The notes: generated by a model from the letters alone, not told the origin. A DNA stretch of 26,187 bases from an uncultured Ruminococcus sp. (GCA_900545125.1 UQXS01000008.1:1-26187); one strand, 5' to 3'; positions 15,071 to 24,295 are shown, counted from the first letter of the stretch. Program-made: numbers and translations.

Positions 15071-15077
15071 TCATTCC

Positions 15078-15110
15078 GCCCCGTGGCTTTGGTCATGGGG
15101 CTTATTTTTT
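15078..15110 (+). terminator. Intrinsic terminator after secG
   Basis: GCCCCGTG (15078-15085) pairs with CATGGGGC (15094-15101), with one G-U pair and an 8-nt loop. TTATTTTTT follows. It separates secG from rnr, and may be partly read through, because only a weak promoter-like TATAGT (15127-15132) is seen before rnr. Confidence 0.85.
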
Positions 15111-15165
15111 AACACATTACGGGAATTATAGTAATAAGTTCAAAAGCAAAGGAGGTTTCTTACAA

Positions 15166-17319
15166 ATGGCTAAAAAGAAGTCAGTCTCAAAAAAAATTAC
15201 ATCGCTGTGCTCCTCGGAAAGCTATAAAAAGAAAATCGTTACATTCCTATCCGCATACGACAAAAAACTTATGCCGTTAAACGAACTGGAATCAAAATGC
15301 CGTACAAAAAAACAAGGCAGAGATAACTTTATAAAGGCTTTTGACGAACTGCGCACCGATGGCGTCATCATGATGAAAAAAGCTATGAAAACCGGATTGT
15401 GCTCCCGTCTCGGCGTGGTCTGCGGCACGGTAACACGCCTTAGCAGAACTTTCGGTTTTGCCGAAACAAACGACGGAAAAGAATTTTTTATCCCCGGCAA
15501 ATATATGCTCGGCGCTATGCCCGGCGACAAAGTTCTTATCTCCGCTATCCCCTCACGCTCCGGCGAACCGGAGGGCGAAGTTATAGATATCATCTGCTTC
15601 GGAAACTCCCAGCTTACCGGAACCGTTGAGATCGTTGACGGAAAAGCCTACCTTGTTCCGGATTCGGCTTCAAAAAATCACATCACTATCGACGAAAAAC
15701 AAAGCGTTCCCTTCCGCAGCGGCGACAAGGTTCTGACGGATATCGTTTTCCGTGGACGCCGCCACGCAGAACATATCGTTATGGTCACCGGCGTGTTCGG
15801 CAGTTCCGATTCCGCCGCCGCCTGTGCGGCTTCTATCCTCATAAATCATGGCGCTCCGACTGAATTTCCGGAAGATGTCCTTAAAGAAGCAAGAAAAATC
15901 TCTGAGGGCGGCGTACAGGATTATTCTTTCAACAACCGTGAGGATCTCCGTAATATGACGATATTCACCATTGACGGAGCTGAATCAAAAGATCTGGATG
16001 ACGCTGTTTCTGTTTCAAAATTCGACGGCGGCTGGATTCTCGGCGTTCATATTGCGGATGTCTCCCACTATGTCAAGGGAAACAGCGCTATCGACAAAGA
16101 GGCTATGCGCCGTGGAACAAGCATATATTTTGCCGACCGTGTCATTCCTATGCTGCCGAAAGAGCTTTCAAACGGTATTTGTTCACTCAATCCCGGTGAG
16201 GACAGACTTACACTTTCTGCGTTCATGAAGCTTGACAGTTCCGGTGAACTTGTTTCCTGCCGATTCTGCAAAAGCGCCGTCCGTTCCCGTGTAAAGGGTG
16301 TATACAGCGAAATAAACACAATTCTCGACGGCAGCGAAAACGATGAGATACGCCGAAAATATGAACACGTCAGAAACGATATCTTCCTTATGAACGAACT
16401 TGCCGACCTGCTTATCGCTAAAAAGAAACGGAGAAAAGCTCCTGAAATATACACCGCCGAAAGCAGACTTGTTATCGGCGAAAACGGTGTCTGCACTGAC
16501 GTTATTCCCCGTGAAAGAGGAAAATCCGAACAGATAATAGAAGAATTTATGCTGACCGCCAACGAAGCTGCCGCCCGGTTGGCTGCCGAAAAAAAGATCC
16601 CCTTTGTCTACCGTATCCATGAAGCTCCGCCGGAAGAAAAAATTGATCTTCTCCGTGAAACTCTTACCAAAATGGGCGTGGAATATCCACATTTCAACGA
16701 ATTCAAACCGTGCCATGCCGCCGAAATACTCAACAGCGTCCGTGGAACAGACAAGTTCGAGGCAGTAAATATGCTTGTTCTGCGGTCTATGGCAAAGGCA
16801 AAATATTCCGTTGAACCTCTGGGTCATTTCGGTCTGGTGCTCAAGGATTACGCTCATTTTACGTCGCCTATACGCAGATATCCCGACCTTGCTATCCACA
16901 GAATAATAACCGATGTTCTTGCCGGTTACAGAAACGAATGGCTCGACAAACGCTATTCCGGATTCGCTCTCAACTCTGCTGAACGCTCTTCCGCAGCAGA
17001 ACTAAGAGCCGCCGCCGTGGAACGTGAATGCGAAGACTGCTACAAAGCCGAATTTATGCGCAGCCATATCGGAGAAGTGTTCGATGCAAAAATATCCGGC
17101 GTTACAGAGTTCGGATTCTATGCACAGCTGCCCAATACTATCGAGGGTCTTGTGCATATCAGAACACTGCCGGAAGGCGAATACGACTACTCCGAACCAG
17201 CCGTTCTTACCGAAAAATTCAGCGGCGTATCTTACACTCTCGGACAGCCGGTTCAGATAATCTGCGCCGCTGTAAACGTGAGCGACGGTCTTATCGACTT
17301 TGTCCTCAACGATGATTAA
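15166..17319 (+). CDS. rnr: Ribonuclease R
   Basis: RNase R is a processive 3'-5' exoribonuclease that can degrade structured RNA and helps quality control with trans-translation. The 717-residue product has a winged-helix-like N-terminus, cold-shock/OB domains (including GTVTRLSRTFGFAE), the RNB catalytic domain, and a C-terminal S1 domain (FDAKISGVTEFGFYAQLPNT). The four metal-binding Asp residues are intact at 270, 276, 278 and 279 (IDGAESKDLDDAV). The highly basic C-terminal tail of some homologues is absent. ATG 15166 has AAAGGAGG upstream. The stop lies 19 nt before the next gene. Confidence 0.96.
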   Translation: MAKKKSVSKKITSLCSSESYKKKIVTFLSAYDKKLMPLNELESKCRTKKQGRDNFIKAFDELRTDGVIMMKKAMKTGLCSRLGVVCGTVTRLSRTFGFAETNDGKEFFIPGKYMLGAMPGDKVLISAIPSRSGEPEGEVIDIICFGNSQLTGTVEIVDGKAYLVPDSASKNHITIDEKQSVPFRSGDKVLTDIVFRGRRHAEHIVMVTGVFGSSDSAAACAASILINHGAPTEFPEDVLKEARKISEGGVQDYSFNNREDLRNMTIFTIDGAESKDLDDAVSVSKFDGGWILGVHIADVSHYVKGNSAIDKEAMRRGTSIYFADRVIPMLPKELSNGICSLNPGEDRLTLSAFMKLDSSGELVSCRFCKSAVRSRVKGVYSEINTILDGSENDEIRRKYEHVRNDIFLMNELADLLIAKKKRRKAPEIYTAESRLVIGENGVCTDVIPRERGKSEQIIEEFMLTANEAAARLAAEKKIPFVYRIHEAPPEEKIDLLRETLTKMGVEYPHFNEFKPCHAAEILNSVRGTDKFEAVNMLVLRSMAKAKYSVEPLGHFGLVLKDYAHFTSPIRRYPDLAIHRIITDVLAGYRNEWLDKRYSGFALNSAERSSAAELRAAAVERECEDCYKAEFMRSHIGEVFDAKISGVTEFGFYAQLPNTIEGLVHIRTLPEGEYDYSEPAVLTEKFSGVSYTLGQPVQIICAAVNVSDGLIDFVLNDD

Positions 17320-17338
17320 CTTGAATAGGAGTTCTGTT

Positions 17339-18181
17339 ATGAAAAAAATTTTTTCCATTCTTATCGCACTATCTGCCGCCCTTGCCATTACAGGATGCAG
17401 CAATGGCAAGTCGTCTGAAAAATCCGGCGGGAATTCACAGGATACATCTGCCTCCGATTCTGCATCTGATATAAAGTCTACTCTACAGCCTGATCCCCTT
17501 GATCCTGCCGCCAAAACTACGGCAGCAACACAGGAAAAGTCAGAAAAATCTACTTCCGCAGCACCCTCGGGAACTGCTGACAGCTCCCGGAATACTACTG
17601 CTCAGGAAGATACTACTGTCCAGCCCGATCCTCTGGAAAACAATTCCTTCTCTTATAATGACAACGGAGCTGTAGTATTTGATGAAAATTCAGATGATAA
17701 GGATGAAGAAATCCTTATTGCCGCAGCACAGGCTCTCTTTGAATCCGCCTGCACCACCCAGTGGAATTTCACCGTTGGCTGCCCTTATGAAACCGATCCC
17801 GACGACTTCATCGAAACCGATTTCGACTGGCGTTTCTACAAAATAACCGACAGCAGCATCACTTCTCTCAGCGACGTGGAAAACGACTATTACAAGGTCT
17901 TCAGCCGGCGTTACCCCAATAATTTATCGGAAATCTTTATCGACGGCGGCGGTTCTGTCTATGCCCTGAACTCCGCACGTGGAGCTGATATTTTCTATAC
18001 CGGTTCCAAAATCACGGATATACAGTCAAACAACGGTGATGAGATCTTCTTCACTGTCGAAAATTACTACAGCGGCACTGATATCGACGGAAGCGCCGCC
18101 TACTCCAAAACGGATACCTTTTCTATCGTTATCGAAAGTGACGGTTCTTGGCACGCCGGACAATTCAACCTTCCGTACTAA
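17339..18181 (+). CDS. Lipoprotein with Ser/Thr linker, IseA-like C-terminal domain
   Basis: The 280-residue product has a lipoprotein signal peptide with lipobox I-T-G-C (Cys20). A low-complexity Ser/Thr/Ala linker (about 21-118) contains two copies of QPDPL. A C-terminal domain (about 120-280) carries ETDPDDFIETDFDWRFYKIT, ITSLSDVENDYYKVFS, ARGADIFY and DGSWHAGQFNLPY. This recalls IseA-type (DL-endopeptidase inhibitor) domain proteins common in gut clostridia, but that is memory, not a search. ATG 17339 follows AGGAG at 7 nt. Only 19 nt separate it from rnr, so it is probably cotranscribed with it. No obvious terminator follows; the palindrome at 18217 may act as one. Confidence 0.8.
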   Translation: MKKIFSILIALSAALAITGCSNGKSSEKSGGNSQDTSASDSASDIKSTLQPDPLDPAAKTTAATQEKSEKSTSAAPSGTADSSRNTTAQEDTTVQPDPLENNSFSYNDNGAVVFDENSDDKDEEILIAAAQALFESACTTQWNFTVGCPYETDPDDFIETDFDWRFYKITDSSITSLSDVENDYYKVFSRRYPNNLSEIFIDGGGSVYALNSARGADIFYTGSKITDIQSNNGDEIFFTVENYYSGTDIDGSAAYSKTDTFSIVIESDGSWHAGQFNLPY

Positions 18182-18216
18182 GGGTACAATGTCGCATCCC
18201 ACCAAAAACAATGCGT

Positions 18217-18268
18217 TAAGGCAACACCGCACAAGGATTTTCTGACGGCTTTATGTGGTGTTGCCTTA
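18217..18268. repeat. Palindromic element after the rnr-lipoprotein unit
   Basis: TAAGGCAACACC (18217-18228) and its exact complement (18257-18268) enclose a 28-nt loop; CACA/TGTG next to the arms extends the stem past a bulge. There is no T-run, so it is not a classical terminator. The design is like a short REP- or MITE-type palindrome. The decamer TGTTGCCTTA recurs at 14503-14512 in the GH94 leader. Confidence 0.6.
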
Positions 18269-18329
18269 TCCATATTATCATGGTATAATCTTCACACTTT
18301 TAGTATTTTTTTACACAAATCAACAAATT

Positions 18330-18394
18330 ATATTCATTTTGTCCACTTGATATTCATTTTTTCTATTGACTTATTCATATTTATATGATAAATT
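18330..18394 (+). promoter_or_regulatory. Promoter of the GH43-CE1 gene with phased repeats
   Basis: The elements are -35 TTGACT (18366-18371), a 17-nt spacer and -10 TAAATT (18389-18394) preceded by TATGA. Two exact copies of ATATTCATTTT start at 18330 and 18350, 20 bp apart. A third, shorter TATTCAT lies in the spacer at 18372-18378, about 21 bp further on. The leader then has a TCAGGC/GCCTGA hairpin (18416-18431) and a GGGGGG ribosome binding site. Confidence 0.7.
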
Positions 18395-18458
18395 AGAATT
18401 GGAAAATACGAAACGTCAGGCTTTAGCCTGATAAATGTTATATTCGGGGGGAAATATT

Positions 18459-21428
18459 ATGAAAAAAATTCTAAAAGCCACAGCGTCAGCGATATCTGCC
18501 GCTTCTCTGTTTTGCAGTTCATTACCGGCAGTTACAACTGCAGAAAATCCACTGGCGCAAAATCTTTACACGGCTGATCCTGCACCTATGGTAAGCGACG
18601 GTGTACTCTACCTCTACACCAGCCACGATAAAGACAATTCTGATTATTACTATATGCCCGACTGGCAGTGTTACTCCACAACAGATATGAAAAACTGGAC
18701 TCACCATGGCACAGTTCTTTCTGATACTGATTTTTCCTATGCCGAAAAAGACACTGCATGGGCTACACAGTGCGTTGAACGTAACGGTAAATTTTATATG
18801 TACTGTCCCCTTTCTAACGCTGCAGGCGGCGGACGTGTTATCGGCGTAGCTGTTTCAGACAGTCCGACCGGACCTTTCAAGGATGCTATCGGAAAGCCGC
18901 TTGTCGGTCCGAACTGGGACTACATCGACCCCACTGTCTATATTGACGACGACGGGCAGGCATACCTGTACTTCGGTAATCCTCAGCTTTATTATGTAAA
19001 GCTTAACAATGATATGATCTCTTACTCAGGAGAAATACAGAAAGTTGATATGAGCAGCGGCTTCGGTAAAAGCAACGACTCTGAAAGCCGTACCGGTGCT
19101 CTGTATACAGAGGGTCCCTGGTTCTATAAGCGGGGAAATATGTACTATATGCTCTATGCTGCCGGAGGTATTCCGGAGAATATCAGCTATTCAACCAGTT
19201 CATCACCCACAGGTCCCTGGACATATCAGGGAGTAATTATGCCAACAGGCGAGACAGGTGCGGCATTCACAAATCACTGCGGTGTTATCGACTATAAAAA
19301 CCACTCCTATTTCTTCTATCATAACCAGCGTCTCCCTGGCGGCAGCGGCTTTGACCGTTCTGTTGCTGTTGAAGAATTCACATATCAGAGTGACGGAAAA
19401 ATCCCGACTATACATATGAGCGAAGACGGGCCGGAACAGCTTGAACCCGTTAACCCATATGTGAGAAATGAAGCTGAAAAAATGAGCTATGGCTCAGGCA
19501 TCGAGACTGAAGTATGCTCAGCAGGCGGAATGAACGTTGCAAATATCGAAAGCGGCGATTATGTAAAGGTAAGCGGAGTTGACTTCGGTAATGGCGCATC
19601 TTCCTTTACAGCAAGTGTTGCATCTGCAACAAACGGCGGTGCTCTTGAACTTCACATTGACAGTACATCTGGCCCTATCGTCGGTGTAGCTGAAATTCCT
19701 TCTACCAATGGCTGGCAGGACTGGACAGAGGTAACAACAAATATTACGGGAGCAACGGGCGAACACGATCTTTATCTGAGGTTTTCAGGCGGAGAAGGCT
19801 ATCTGTTCAATATCGACTGGTGGAAGTTCAAGGCTGCAAACTCTTCCTCTACAACGACAACAACTACTACACCTTCCGGCAGTACAAACACCGGCATAAG
19901 CGGCATAGAAATTTTCCGTGATACTTTTGAAAGCGGTGACAATGATTGGACCGGACGAGGCTCGGCAAAAGTATCATCAAGCTCCGGTGAAAAATATCAG
20001 GGCAGCAAGGGACTTTACATCACAAACCGTGAAGCTTCATGGAACGGCGCAGCAAAAACTCTCAGCACTGATACGTTCGTTCCCGGACAGGAATATTCAT
20101 TCAGCGCAAACATTATGTGTCCGACTCAAAACAAGAGAAGCCTGTTCTATCTCACGCTCCAGTATAAAGGCTCGGACGGTGAAACATACTATGACAAGAT
20201 TGCAAGCTGCTCTGCAATGAACGGAAACTGGGTTCAGCTTTCAAACAGAAACTACAAAATTCCGGAAGACGCAAGTGAACTTCAGCTCTACGTTGAAACA
20301 AGTACCGGTCAGAACGATCTGTATATCGACGATATCGTGGCTGCCACAAAAGGTACTGCCATTGCAGGTGCAGGTCATTCAAAGGCTATTATCCGAGGCG
20401 ATGTAAATTGTGACGGCGTGGTTGATTCATTCGATATTGCAGCGGCAAGAATGGGTATTACAAAGGGCTTTGCAGCCGGTCAGTCTACTCTCAATGCTGA
20501 TGCAGACAGTAACGGCGAACCTGCTGTAAACGACCTTGTACTTATCAGTCAGTATGTACTGGGCGAGATCACCGAGTTCCCCCAGGGAGAGCTTTTAGTT
20601 CCCGATGAGCCTGAAAAGAAACCGTTTGCATATGAGGCAAATCTCCAGTACAAGGCAGCTCCGGATTCATACCTTAACCCGTCAAGCAAAGCCGGAAAAG
20701 TTGTAAACGAAACATACACCGGCATCAACGGCACAAAGAAGCTTAACGTTTATCTCCCCTACGGATACGATGAAAGCAAACAGTACAACATTTTCTACCT
20801 TATGCACGGCGGCGGAGAAAATGAAAATACTATTTTCAGTGATGATGTTAAATTTGACAATATGCTCGACCATATGATCGAAAACGGCGATATTGAGCCG
20901 ATGATCGTCGTAACGCCTACATTCAGCGGCGGCGGCGGTTCTGCTGAAACTATCTACAAGGAGATGAAAGAAAGCATCGTTCCTTTCGTTGAAGGCAAAT
21001 ATTCCACATATGCCAAGTCTGCATCGGCAGCGGATCTTGAAGCTTCAAGAATGCATCGTGGATACGGCGGCTTCTCAATGGGCGGCGGCTCGACCTGGAA
21101 TGTTCTTATTAACGACATTGACTACTTTGGCTATGTAATGCCTCTCAGCGGTCACTGCTGGGGCGGCGCAGATGCTGTTGGTCAGGCTGTACAGAATTCC
21201 AAGTATAAGGATTCCACATATATCTTTGCCGCAACAGGTACCGATGATATAGCATACGGAAATATGGTTCCGCAGATAAACGCAATGAAGAATATGCCCG
21301 TATTTACTTTCACTTCTGACTTCTCAAAGGGCAATCTGTATTTCCTTGAAGCACCCGGACTAACTCACTGGTGGGGATTTGTAAGACATTATGTATACGA
21401 TGCTCTTCCGTATTTCTTCCATGAATAA
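18459..21428 (+). CDS. Cellulosomal GH43-CBM6-CBM22-dockerin-CE1 xylan enzyme
   Basis: This secreted 989-residue enzyme probably removes arabinose (or xylose) and acyl/feruloyl groups from xylan. In order: signal peptide (1-28); GH43 five-bladed propeller (about 32-330) with the catalytic triad Asp40 (ADPAP), Asp157 (IDPT) and Glu218 (TEGPW); CBM6 (about 336-457); a Thr/Ser linker; a CBM22/CBM4-like module (about 484-630, ending NDLYIDDIV); a type I dockerin (about 643-705) with two calcium loops (648-659 and 681-692); and a CE1 esterase (about 735-989) with nucleophile Ser873 in GFSMGG and likely His970. The ATG has GGGGGG upstream; an upstream in-frame ATG (18435) would spoil the signal peptide. 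The dockerin implies a cellulosome. Exact substrates are inference. Confidence 0.95.
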   Translation: MKKILKATASAISAASLFCSSLPAVTTAENPLAQNLYTADPAPMVSDGVLYLYTSHDKDNSDYYYMPDWQCYSTTDMKNWTHHGTVLSDTDFSYAEKDTAWATQCVERNGKFYMYCPLSNAAGGGRVIGVAVSDSPTGPFKDAIGKPLVGPNWDYIDPTVYIDDDGQAYLYFGNPQLYYVKLNNDMISYSGEIQKVDMSSGFGKSNDSESRTGALYTEGPWFYKRGNMYYMLYAAGGIPENISYSTSSSPTGPWTYQGVIMPTGETGAAFTNHCGVIDYKNHSYFFYHNQRLPGGSGFDRSVAVEEFTYQSDGKIPTIHMSEDGPEQLEPVNPYVRNEAEKMSYGSGIETEVCSAGGMNVANIESGDYVKVSGVDFGNGASSFTASVASATNGGALELHIDSTSGPIVGVAEIPSTNGWQDWTEVTTNITGATGEHDLYLRFSGGEGYLFNIDWWKFKAANSSSTTTTTTTPSGSTNTGISGIEIFRDTFESGDNDWTGRGSAKVSSSSGEKYQGSKGLYITNREASWNGAAKTLSTDTFVPGQEYSFSANIMCPTQNKRSLFYLTLQYKGSDGETYYDKIASCSAMNGNWVQLSNRNYKIPEDASELQLYVETSTGQNDLYIDDIVAATKGTAIAGAGHSKAIIRGDVNCDGVVDSFDIAAARMGITKGFAAGQSTLNADADSNGEPAVNDLVLISQYVLGEITEFPQGELLVPDEPEKKPFAYEANLQYKAAPDSYLNPSSKAGKVVNETYTGINGTKKLNVYLPYGYDESKQYNIFYLMHGGGENENTIFSDDVKFDNMLDHMIENGDIEPMIVVTPTFSGGGGSAETIYKEMKESIVPFVEGKYSTYAKSASAADLEASRMHRGYGGFSMGGGSTWNVLINDIDYFGYVMPLSGHCWGGADAVGQAVQNSKYKDSTYIFAATGTDDIAYGNMVPQINAMKNMPVFTFTSDFSKGNLYFLEAPGLTHWWGFVRHYVYDALPYFFHE

Positions 21429-21436
21429 TTTAATGC

Positions 21437-21478
21437 AATACATCAAAAACCGCTGTAACAGGCGGTTTTTGATGTATT
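21437..21478. terminator. Terminator after the GH43-CE1 gene
   Basis: A perfect 17-bp inverted repeat with an 8-nt loop holds CAAAAACCGC/GCGGTTTTTG in its inner part. The T5 run lies inside the 3' arm. It starts 9 nt after the stop codon and can work in both directions. Confidence 0.85.
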
Positions 21479-21519
21479 TGGCTGACACATCTTCTACCAC
21501 TTAAACCACTTTTTCATAC

Positions 21520-21550
21520 AAAAAAATCCTCACAGCCGAAACTGTGAGGA
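21520..21550 (-). terminator. Terminator of ppdK
   Basis: The minus strand forms TCCTCACAG/CTGTGAGGA with a 6-nt loop, followed by a run of seven or more T. It lies 48 nt after the ppdK stop, back to back with the GH43-CE1 terminator. Confidence 0.9.
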
Positions 21551-21597
21551 CTCATTTTTTATTCAGATAAACACATTATCGTAATCGCTTTTTCGTA

Positions 21598-24222
21598 TTA
21601 CTTGTTAGCAATTGCAGCCTGTGCAGCAGCAAGACGAGCAATCGGAACACGGAAAGGTGAGCATGATACATAGTCCAGACCAATCTTGTGGCAGAACTCA
21701 ACGGAAGTAGGATCTCCGCCGTGCTCACCGCAGATACCGCAGTGGAGAGTATCGTTAGCGCCCTTACCCATCTTAACAGCCATATCCATAAGCTTACCTA
21801 CGCCGACCTGATCGAGCTTAGCGAAAGGATCGTTCTCGAAGATCTTCTTGTCATAGTATGCGCCAAGGAACTTGCCTGCGTCGTCACGTGAGAAGCCGTA
21901 TGTCATCTGTGTAAGGTCATTTGTACCGAAGCAGAAGAAGTCAGCGTTAGCAGCGATCTCATCAGCTGTAAGAGCAGCACGGGGAATTTCGATCATTGTA
22001 CCAACTTCATACTGGAGATCTGCACCAGCCTCAGCAATGATAGCATCAGCAGTTTCAACAACAACCTTCTTAACGAACTTGAACTCCTTGATGTCGCCAA
22101 CAAGCGGAATCATGATCTCAGGCTTAACGTTCCAGTCAGCATGAGCCTTCTTAACGTTGATAGCAGCCTTGATAATAGCGGCTGTCTGCATCTTTGCAAT
22201 CTCAGGATATGTTACTGCAAGACGGCATCCTCTGTGACCCATCATGGGGTTGAATTCGTGGAGACCGGCAATGATATTCTTGATATCCTCAACGGACTTG
22301 CCCTGTGCCTCAGCAAGAGCAGCAATATCAGCCTCTTCTGTAGGAACGAATTCGTGGAGAGGAGGATCAAGGAATCTGATTGTAACAGGGTTGCCCTCAA
22401 GAGCCTCGTAAAGAGCCTCGAAGTCAGCCTGCTGCATGGGTTCGATCTTAGCAAGAGCAGCTTCTCTTTCCTCAACTGTATCAGAGCAGATCATCTCACG
22501 GAAAGCAGCGATTCTCTCAGGATCAAAGAACATATGCTCTGTACGGCAGAGACCAATACCCTCAGCGCCCAGCTCACGAGCCTTCTTAGCGTCAGCAGGA
22601 GTATCAGCGTTTGTTCTTACCTTGAGAGTTCTGTACTTGTCAGCCCAGTTCATGATTCTCTCGAATTCGCCGGCAATCTGAGCATCAACTGTAGGAATGA
22701 TTCCGTCATAGATGTTGCCTGTTGTACCGTCGATTGAAATATAATCTCCCTCAGTGAATGTCTTTCCGCCGAGTTCAAACTTCTTGTTTGCTTCATCCAT
22801 CTTGATGTCGCCGCATCCGGAAACGCAGCACTCACCCATACCACGTGCAACAACGGCAGCGTGTGATGTCATACCGCCACGTACTGTAAGGATACCCTGA
22901 GCAGCCTTCATACCTGTGATATCTTCAGGTGATGTTTCGAGACGAACGAGAACAACCTTCTCGCCTTTTTCTGCCCATGCAACAGCATCGTCAGCAGTAA
23001 ATACTACCTTACCGCAGGCAGCTCCGGGAGAAGCACCAAGACCCTTGCCCATAGGCGTAGCAGCCTTGAGAGCCTTAGCGTCGAACTGCGGATGAAGAAG
23101 TGTATCGAGGTTTCTGGGGTCGATCATTGCAACAGCTTCTTCTTCAGTCTTCATGCCCTCGTCAACGAGGTCGCAAGCGATTTTCAGAGCAGCCTGAGCA
23201 GTTCTCTTACCGTTTCTTGTCTGGAGCATGAAGAGCTTTCTGTTTTCAACAGTGAACTCCATGTCCTGCATATCGTGATAGTGATTTTCAAGTGTCTGGC
23301 ATACTTCTACGAACTGTGCGTATGCTTCAGGGAATGTTTCAGCCATCTGTGCAATAGGCATAGGTGTACGAACACCGGCAACTACGTCCTCGCCCTGTGC
23401 GTTTGTGAGGAATTCGCCCATGAGCTTCTTTTCGCCTGTAGCAGGATCACGTGTAAATGCAACACCTGTACCGCAGTCGTCGCCCATGTTGCCGAATGCC
23501 ATTGACTGAACGTTAACAGCAGTACCCCATGAGAAAGGAATATCGTTGTCACGTCTGTAAACGTTGGCTCTGGGGTTGTCCCATGAACGGAATACTGCCT
23601 TGATAGCACCCATAAGCTGTTCCTTGGGGTCAGCAGGGAAATCTGCACCGATCTTTTCCTTATATTCAGCCTTGAACTGAGCAGCAAGTTCCTTGAGGTC
23701 GTCAGCATTAAGCTCAACGTCCTGAGTAACGCCCTTCTTAGCCTTCATTTCGTCGATAAGTTCTTCAAAATACTTCTTACCAACTTCCATAACTACGTCA
23801 GAATACATCTGGATGAATCTTCTGTAGCAGTCCCAGGCCCAACGTGCATTGCCGGACTTTTCAGCGATAGTCTCAACAACAGTCTCGTTAAGACCGAGGT
23901 TAAGAATTGTATCCATCATACCGGGCATTGAAGCACGAGCGCCTGAACGTACAGAAACGAGGAGCGGATTCTCCTTGTCGCCGAACTTCTTGCCTGTGAT
24001 TTCTTCCATTTTAACAATGTACTCATTGATTTCAGCTACGATCTCGTCTGAGATTCCGCCGTCCTCATAGTACTGTGTACAAGCTTCTGTTGTAATAGTG
24101 AAGCCCTGGGGAACGGGGAGACCGATGTTGGTCATTTCAGCCAGGTTAGCGCCCTTACCGCCGAGAAGCTCTCTCATTGAAGCGTCACCCTCTGAGAAAA
24201 GGTAACAATATTTCTTTGCCAT
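21598..24222 (-). CDS. ppdK: Pyruvate, phosphate dikinase
   Basis: PPDK interconverts ATP, Pi and pyruvate with AMP, PPi and PEP. In fermentative clostridia it often works with PPi as a glycolytic energy saver or supplies PEP. The 874-residue product has the ATP-grasp N-terminal region (GGKGANLAEM, VSVRSGARASMPGMMDTILNLG), the phosphohistidine domain with GGMTSHAAVVARGMG (His454) and the TIM-barrel PEP domain ending in HCGICGEHGGDP, with the active-site Cys at 831. Both positions agree with the well-studied Clostridium symbiosum enzyme within one residue. ATG 24222 has GGAGGT upstream. It is a single-gene unit with its own terminator. Confidence 0.98.
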   Translation of the reverse strand: MAKKYCYLFSEGDASMRELLGGKGANLAEMTNIGLPVPQGFTITTEACTQYYEDGGISDEIVAEINEYIVKMEEITGKKFGDKENPLLVSVRSGARASMPGMMDTILNLGLNETVVETIAEKSGNARWAWDCYRRFIQMYSDVVMEVGKKYFEELIDEMKAKKGVTQDVELNADDLKELAAQFKAEYKEKIGADFPADPKEQLMGAIKAVFRSWDNPRANVYRRDNDIPFSWGTAVNVQSMAFGNMGDDCGTGVAFTRDPATGEKKLMGEFLTNAQGEDVVAGVRTPMPIAQMAETFPEAYAQFVEVCQTLENHYHDMQDMEFTVENRKLFMLQTRNGKRTAQAALKIACDLVDEGMKTEEEAVAMIDPRNLDTLLHPQFDAKALKAATPMGKGLGASPGAACGKVVFTADDAVAWAEKGEKVVLVRLETSPEDITGMKAAQGILTVRGGMTSHAAVVARGMGECCVSGCGDIKMDEANKKFELGGKTFTEGDYISIDGTTGNIYDGIIPTVDAQIAGEFERIMNWADKYRTLKVRTNADTPADAKKARELGAEGIGLCRTEHMFFDPERIAAFREMICSDTVEEREAALAKIEPMQQADFEALYEALEGNPVTIRFLDPPLHEFVPTEEADIAALAEAQGKSVEDIKNIIAGLHEFNPMMGHRGCRLAVTYPEIAKMQTAAIIKAAINVKKAHADWNVKPEIMIPLVGDIKEFKFVKKVVVETADAIIAEAGADLQYEVGTMIEIPRAALTADEIAANADFFCFGTNDLTQMTYGFSRDDAGKFLGAYYDKKIFENDPFAKLDQVGVGKLMDMAVKMGKGANDTLHCGICGEHGGDPTSVEFCHKIGLDYVSCSPFRVPIARLAAAQAAIANK

Positions 24223-24289
24223 TGGTGTATACCTCCATTTTTTACATTACCGAACCGATACATCATCTGTTCCGATTCGAGTTATATAT

Positions 24290-24295
24290 ATTATA
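24290..24295 (-). promoter_or_regulatory. Extended -10 of the ppdK promoter
   Basis: The minus strand has TATAAT (24295..24290) preceded by TGT, an extended -10. No good -35 is found at 16-18 nt. It would give a leader of about 60 nt. Because ppdK is normally highly expressed, an activator or the extended -10 may compensate. Confidence 0.55.

Noticed and set aside
15961..16005. Possible loss of a catalytic Asp in RNase R (Glu in IDGAESKD)
   Set aside because: Counting from the DD pair shows that the Glu is at a non-catalytic position. The four metal ligands 270, 276, 278 and 279 are all Asp.
16183..16899. Minus-strand frame of 238 codons inside rnr
   Set aside because: It is a shadow of the RNB domain; no ribosome binding site or family features.
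22141..22737. Plus-strand frame of 198 codons inside ppdK
   Set aside because: It is a shadow of a well-conserved gene with strong codon bias, which leaves open antisense frames.
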